From contig NZ_CP061288.1 in the NCBI RefSeq assembly GCF_018687355.1, positions 1,126,144-1,190,143 on the forward strand: a DNA stretch of 64,000 bases. The letters are read 5' to 3'. A program made the position numbers and the translations under genes. Shown piece by piece: positions 62,463 through 64,000 of this stretch (positions within the stretch are counted from its first letter, which is position 1; every line of letters begins with the position of its first letter). Under the pieces are notes generated by a model. The model was given only the letters and a program-made list of their open reading frames with translations. It had not been told where the DNA came from and ran no database searches. This stretch comes from Polynucleobacter sp. VK25. GTDB lineage: Bacteria; Pseudomonadota; Gammaproteobacteria; Burkholderiales; Burkholderiaceae.

Positions 62463-63455
62463 TTAGTCTGCGTAGATACCTGCAGCCTTAATGATTGGCG
62501 TCCATAAATCAATCTGCGCCTTCAGATGCTTTTTCAAGCCTTCTGGAGTAGCATTTGCCTGGGATGGGATCTCAACACCCAACTCAGCCATGTGCTGCTT
62601 ATAGAGTGGATCTTGAATGGCGCCTTGCAATGCTTTGGCCAACTTATCCATCTCTGGTTTAGGAGTGCCTTTGGGAGCATAAACACCATGCCAAACTTTC
62701 ACTTCAAAGTTCTTCAAGCCCTGCTCATTGAGCGTAGGAATCTTGTCAAAAGCCTTAATGCGCTGCATCGTAGTTGTGCCGTACGGCTTCACTGCATTGG
62801 TTGCCAACTGACCTGATAGGTTAGTTGTCTGATCACACATCAATTGCACTTGGCCCCCGATTAAGTCGGTCAACGCAGGTGCAGTGCCTTTATATGGAAC
62901 GGTTGTTAAATCCAACTGAATGCGACTCATAAAGAGCAAACCGCATAAGTGACTAGCAGAACCTACACCAGCATTGGCATAAGCAATCTTGCCTACGTTT
63001 GCTTTCATATACGGGAGGAGTTCTTGATAATTCTTAGGAGGTAAATCTTTATTACCAACCAAAATCATCGGTACGTCAGCAACTTGACCAACATACTCAT
63101 AGTCATTCATTGGGTCAAAGCCTAAGTTCTTATATAGAGCTGGGGCCGTGGACATGCCAATATGGTGAATCAACAATGTGTAACCATCGTTCTTAGAGTT
63201 AATGACTCGCTTGGCGGCAATCGTACCGCCAGCGCCAGGACTGTTATCCACAATCACTTGTCCTTTGAGTTGCTTACCCATTGCTAAAGCAAGTTCGCGA
63301 GCTACCTTATCGGTTGGACCGCCTGCTGAGAACGGCACAACTAATGTAATTGGACGATCGCCAGGAAAATCAGCTGCATTTGCAGCAGAAATGCTAACGC
63401 CTAGTGCGCACAGCGAAATTGCTGCAATGCGAATAATTGATTGGGATATTTTCAC
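62463..63455 (-). CDS. Bug-family (TctC-like) tripartite tricarboxylate transporter receptor
   Basis: 330 residues from a GTG start, with AAGGAT about 5 bp upstream. The signal peptide (MKISQSIIRIAAISLCALGVSISAANA) is followed by the Bug fold: FPGDRPITLVVPFSAGGPTDKVARELA, VDNSPGAGGTIAAKRV, YKGTAPALTDLIGGQVQLMCDQ and VKVWHGVYAPKGTPKPEMDKLAKAL. Periplasmic solute receptors of this family are greatly expanded in Burkholderiales and bind carboxylates; the ligand is unknown. No TctA/TctB permease gene is adjacent, which is common for orphan Bug proteins. Confidence 0.95.
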   Translation of the reverse strand: MKISQSIIRIAAISLCALGVSISAANAADFPGDRPITLVVPFSAGGPTDKVARELALAMGKQLKGQVIVDNSPGAGGTIAAKRVINSKNDGYTLLIHHIGMSTAPALYKNLGFDPMNDYEYVGQVADVPMILVGNKDLPPKNYQELLPYMKANVGKIAYANAGVGSASHLCGLLFMSRIQLDLTTVPYKGTAPALTDLIGGQVQLMCDQTTNLSGQLATNAVKPYGTTTMQRIKAFDKIPTLNEQGLKNFEVKVWHGVYAPKGTPKPEMDKLAKALQGAIQDPLYKQHMAELGVEIPSQANATPEGLKKHLKAQIDLWTPIIKAAGIYAD

Positions 63456-63496
63456 GGGGATCCTTGCTTTTAGTGTTTACAGTTATAGACCAGTAG

Positions 63497-63537
63497 TTTA
63501 GAGAATTTGCCAGCCCTTTGGTGGGAAATTCTCTAAA
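63497..63537. terminator. strong hairpin after tex, without a T-run
   Basis: 12-bp perfect arms TTTAGAGAATTT (63497-63508) and AAATTCTCTAAA (63526-63537) enclose a 17-base loop. On the minus strand it lies 5 bp after the tex stop and 41 bp before the Bug start codon. With no T-run on the outgoing side it may be an RNA-stabilising or attenuating hairpin rather than a simple terminator. Confidence 0.45.
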
Positions 63538-63542
63538 AAATA

Positions 63543-64000
63543 CTATTTCTTAAGCTTCCCAAAGGCAGCTGCCATTGCATTATTCATAGGAGGCGCTTGC
63601 CTTCTATCTTCTTGTGGCTTTCTAGCATCTGGAGTCTTAGGGCGATTGGGTGCTCTTAGTTCTGGCTTGGAGGCCTTAGGAGCTTCATCTGTCAATCGCA
63701 TAGTGAGCGCGATTCGTTTGCGCTTTTCATCCACTTCTAGCACTTTGACCTTAACAACCTGCCCTGCTTTAACTACGCTATGCGGATCTTTTACAAAAGT
63801 ATTGGACAACGCAGAAATATGAACCAATCCATCTTGATGCACACCAATGTCCACAAAGGCGCCAAAGGCAGCAACGTTTGTCACTACACCCTCCAGAATC
63901 ATATCGGTCTTCAGGTCGCTAATTTTTTCTACGCCATCTTGAAAGGTTGCAGTGGTAAATTCTGGACGTGGGTCGCGTCCAGGCTTTTCTAATTCTTTAA
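63543..64000 (-). CDS. tex: Tex-family RNA-binding transcription accessory protein (3' end only)
   Basis: The frame is open to the right edge of the window, so only the C-terminal 152 residues or so are present. Visible: the Tex linker ([26 protein letters not shown]), then the S1 RNA-binding domain ([32 protein letters not shown] ... [22 protein letters not shown]), then a basic Pro-rich tail ([19 protein letters not shown]). Tex binds RNA and is tied to transcription and virulence gene expression in other bacteria. The tail ending in AAAFGKLKK is common in betaproteobacterial Tex. The N-terminal YqgF and HhH parts lie outside. Confidence 0.93.
   Translation of the reverse strand, partial: KELEKPGRDPRPEFTTATFQDGVEKISDLKTDMILEGVVTNVAAFGAFVDIGVHQDGLVHISALSNTFVKDPHSVVKAGQVVKVKVLEVDEKRKRIALTMRLTDEAPKASKPELRAPNRPKTPDARKPQEDRRQAPPMNNAMAAAFGKLKK

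Overview
The window looks like chromosome of a free-living, low-GC betaproteobacterium of the Burkholderiaceae, most like Polynucleobacter. This is inferred from family content: a Bug-type solute receptor, DusA, Tex, an ScpB-like decarboxylase, a FMN-glutamate-synthase-like protein, moderate GC and tightly packed operons. No 16S or other marker gene is present to prove it. No insertion sequence, integrase, CRISPR array or phage gene was found.

Layout. 1-2.7 kb: the 3' part of a gamma-glutamyltransferase and a PIF1/RecD-like helicase. 2.7-9.0 kb: a signalling block (MscS channel with a cyclic-nucleotide-binding domain, HD-GYP protein, NMT1-GGDEF fusion, NarL-type regulator, PilZ protein). 9.0-19.1 kb, minus strand: type I secretion system 1 (TolC, HlyD and ABC genes downstream of a 1401-residue Calx-beta/VCBS/cadherin/RTX substrate), headed by a second PilZ gene and a TPR gene. 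19.2-22.3 kb, plus strand: a CHASE2 adenylate cyclase followed by a class II cAMP phosphodiesterase. 22.4-41.3 kb, minus strand: an eight-gene array for a second, unusual type I system. In transcription order it encodes an outer-membrane factor lipoprotein, a tandem-fused ABC exporter with one degenerate ATP site, HlyD, a LuxR-degenerate-cyclase regulator, an exported ClpP-like protein, a TPR-beta-barrel protein, a FecR-domain protein and a 1771-residue VWA adhesin. 41.5-48.8 kb: GAF-HD-GYP, MerR-PAS-cyclase, MASE1-PAS-GGDEF-EAL and a SUMF1-like protein. 48.9-64 kb: mostly housekeeping (tRNA-His, dusA, glutamate-synthase-like, RluA-like, scpB-like, a transglutaminase/ATP-grasp/alpha-E cluster, a Bug receptor and the 3' end of tex).

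How it fits together. Two large secreted surface proteins, each with its own exporter, sit inside a dense set of c-di-GMP genes (two HD-GYP, one GGDEF, one GGDEF-EAL, two PilZ) and cAMP-type genes (two apparently intact cyclases, one degenerate cyclase domain, one PDE, one cNMP-gated channel). Several intergenic regions share short dyads: TTAGTA-N6-TACTAA, TATAACT/AGTTATA heptamers, TAGACA-N6-TGTCTA, and an FNR-like TTGAT-N4-ATCAA. This suggests coordinated control of attachment by oxygen or redox state and nucleotide second messengers. The most distinctive candidate system is the 22.4-41.3 kb array with its asymmetric fused exporter. All functions are inferred by reading the sequence; no database search was run.
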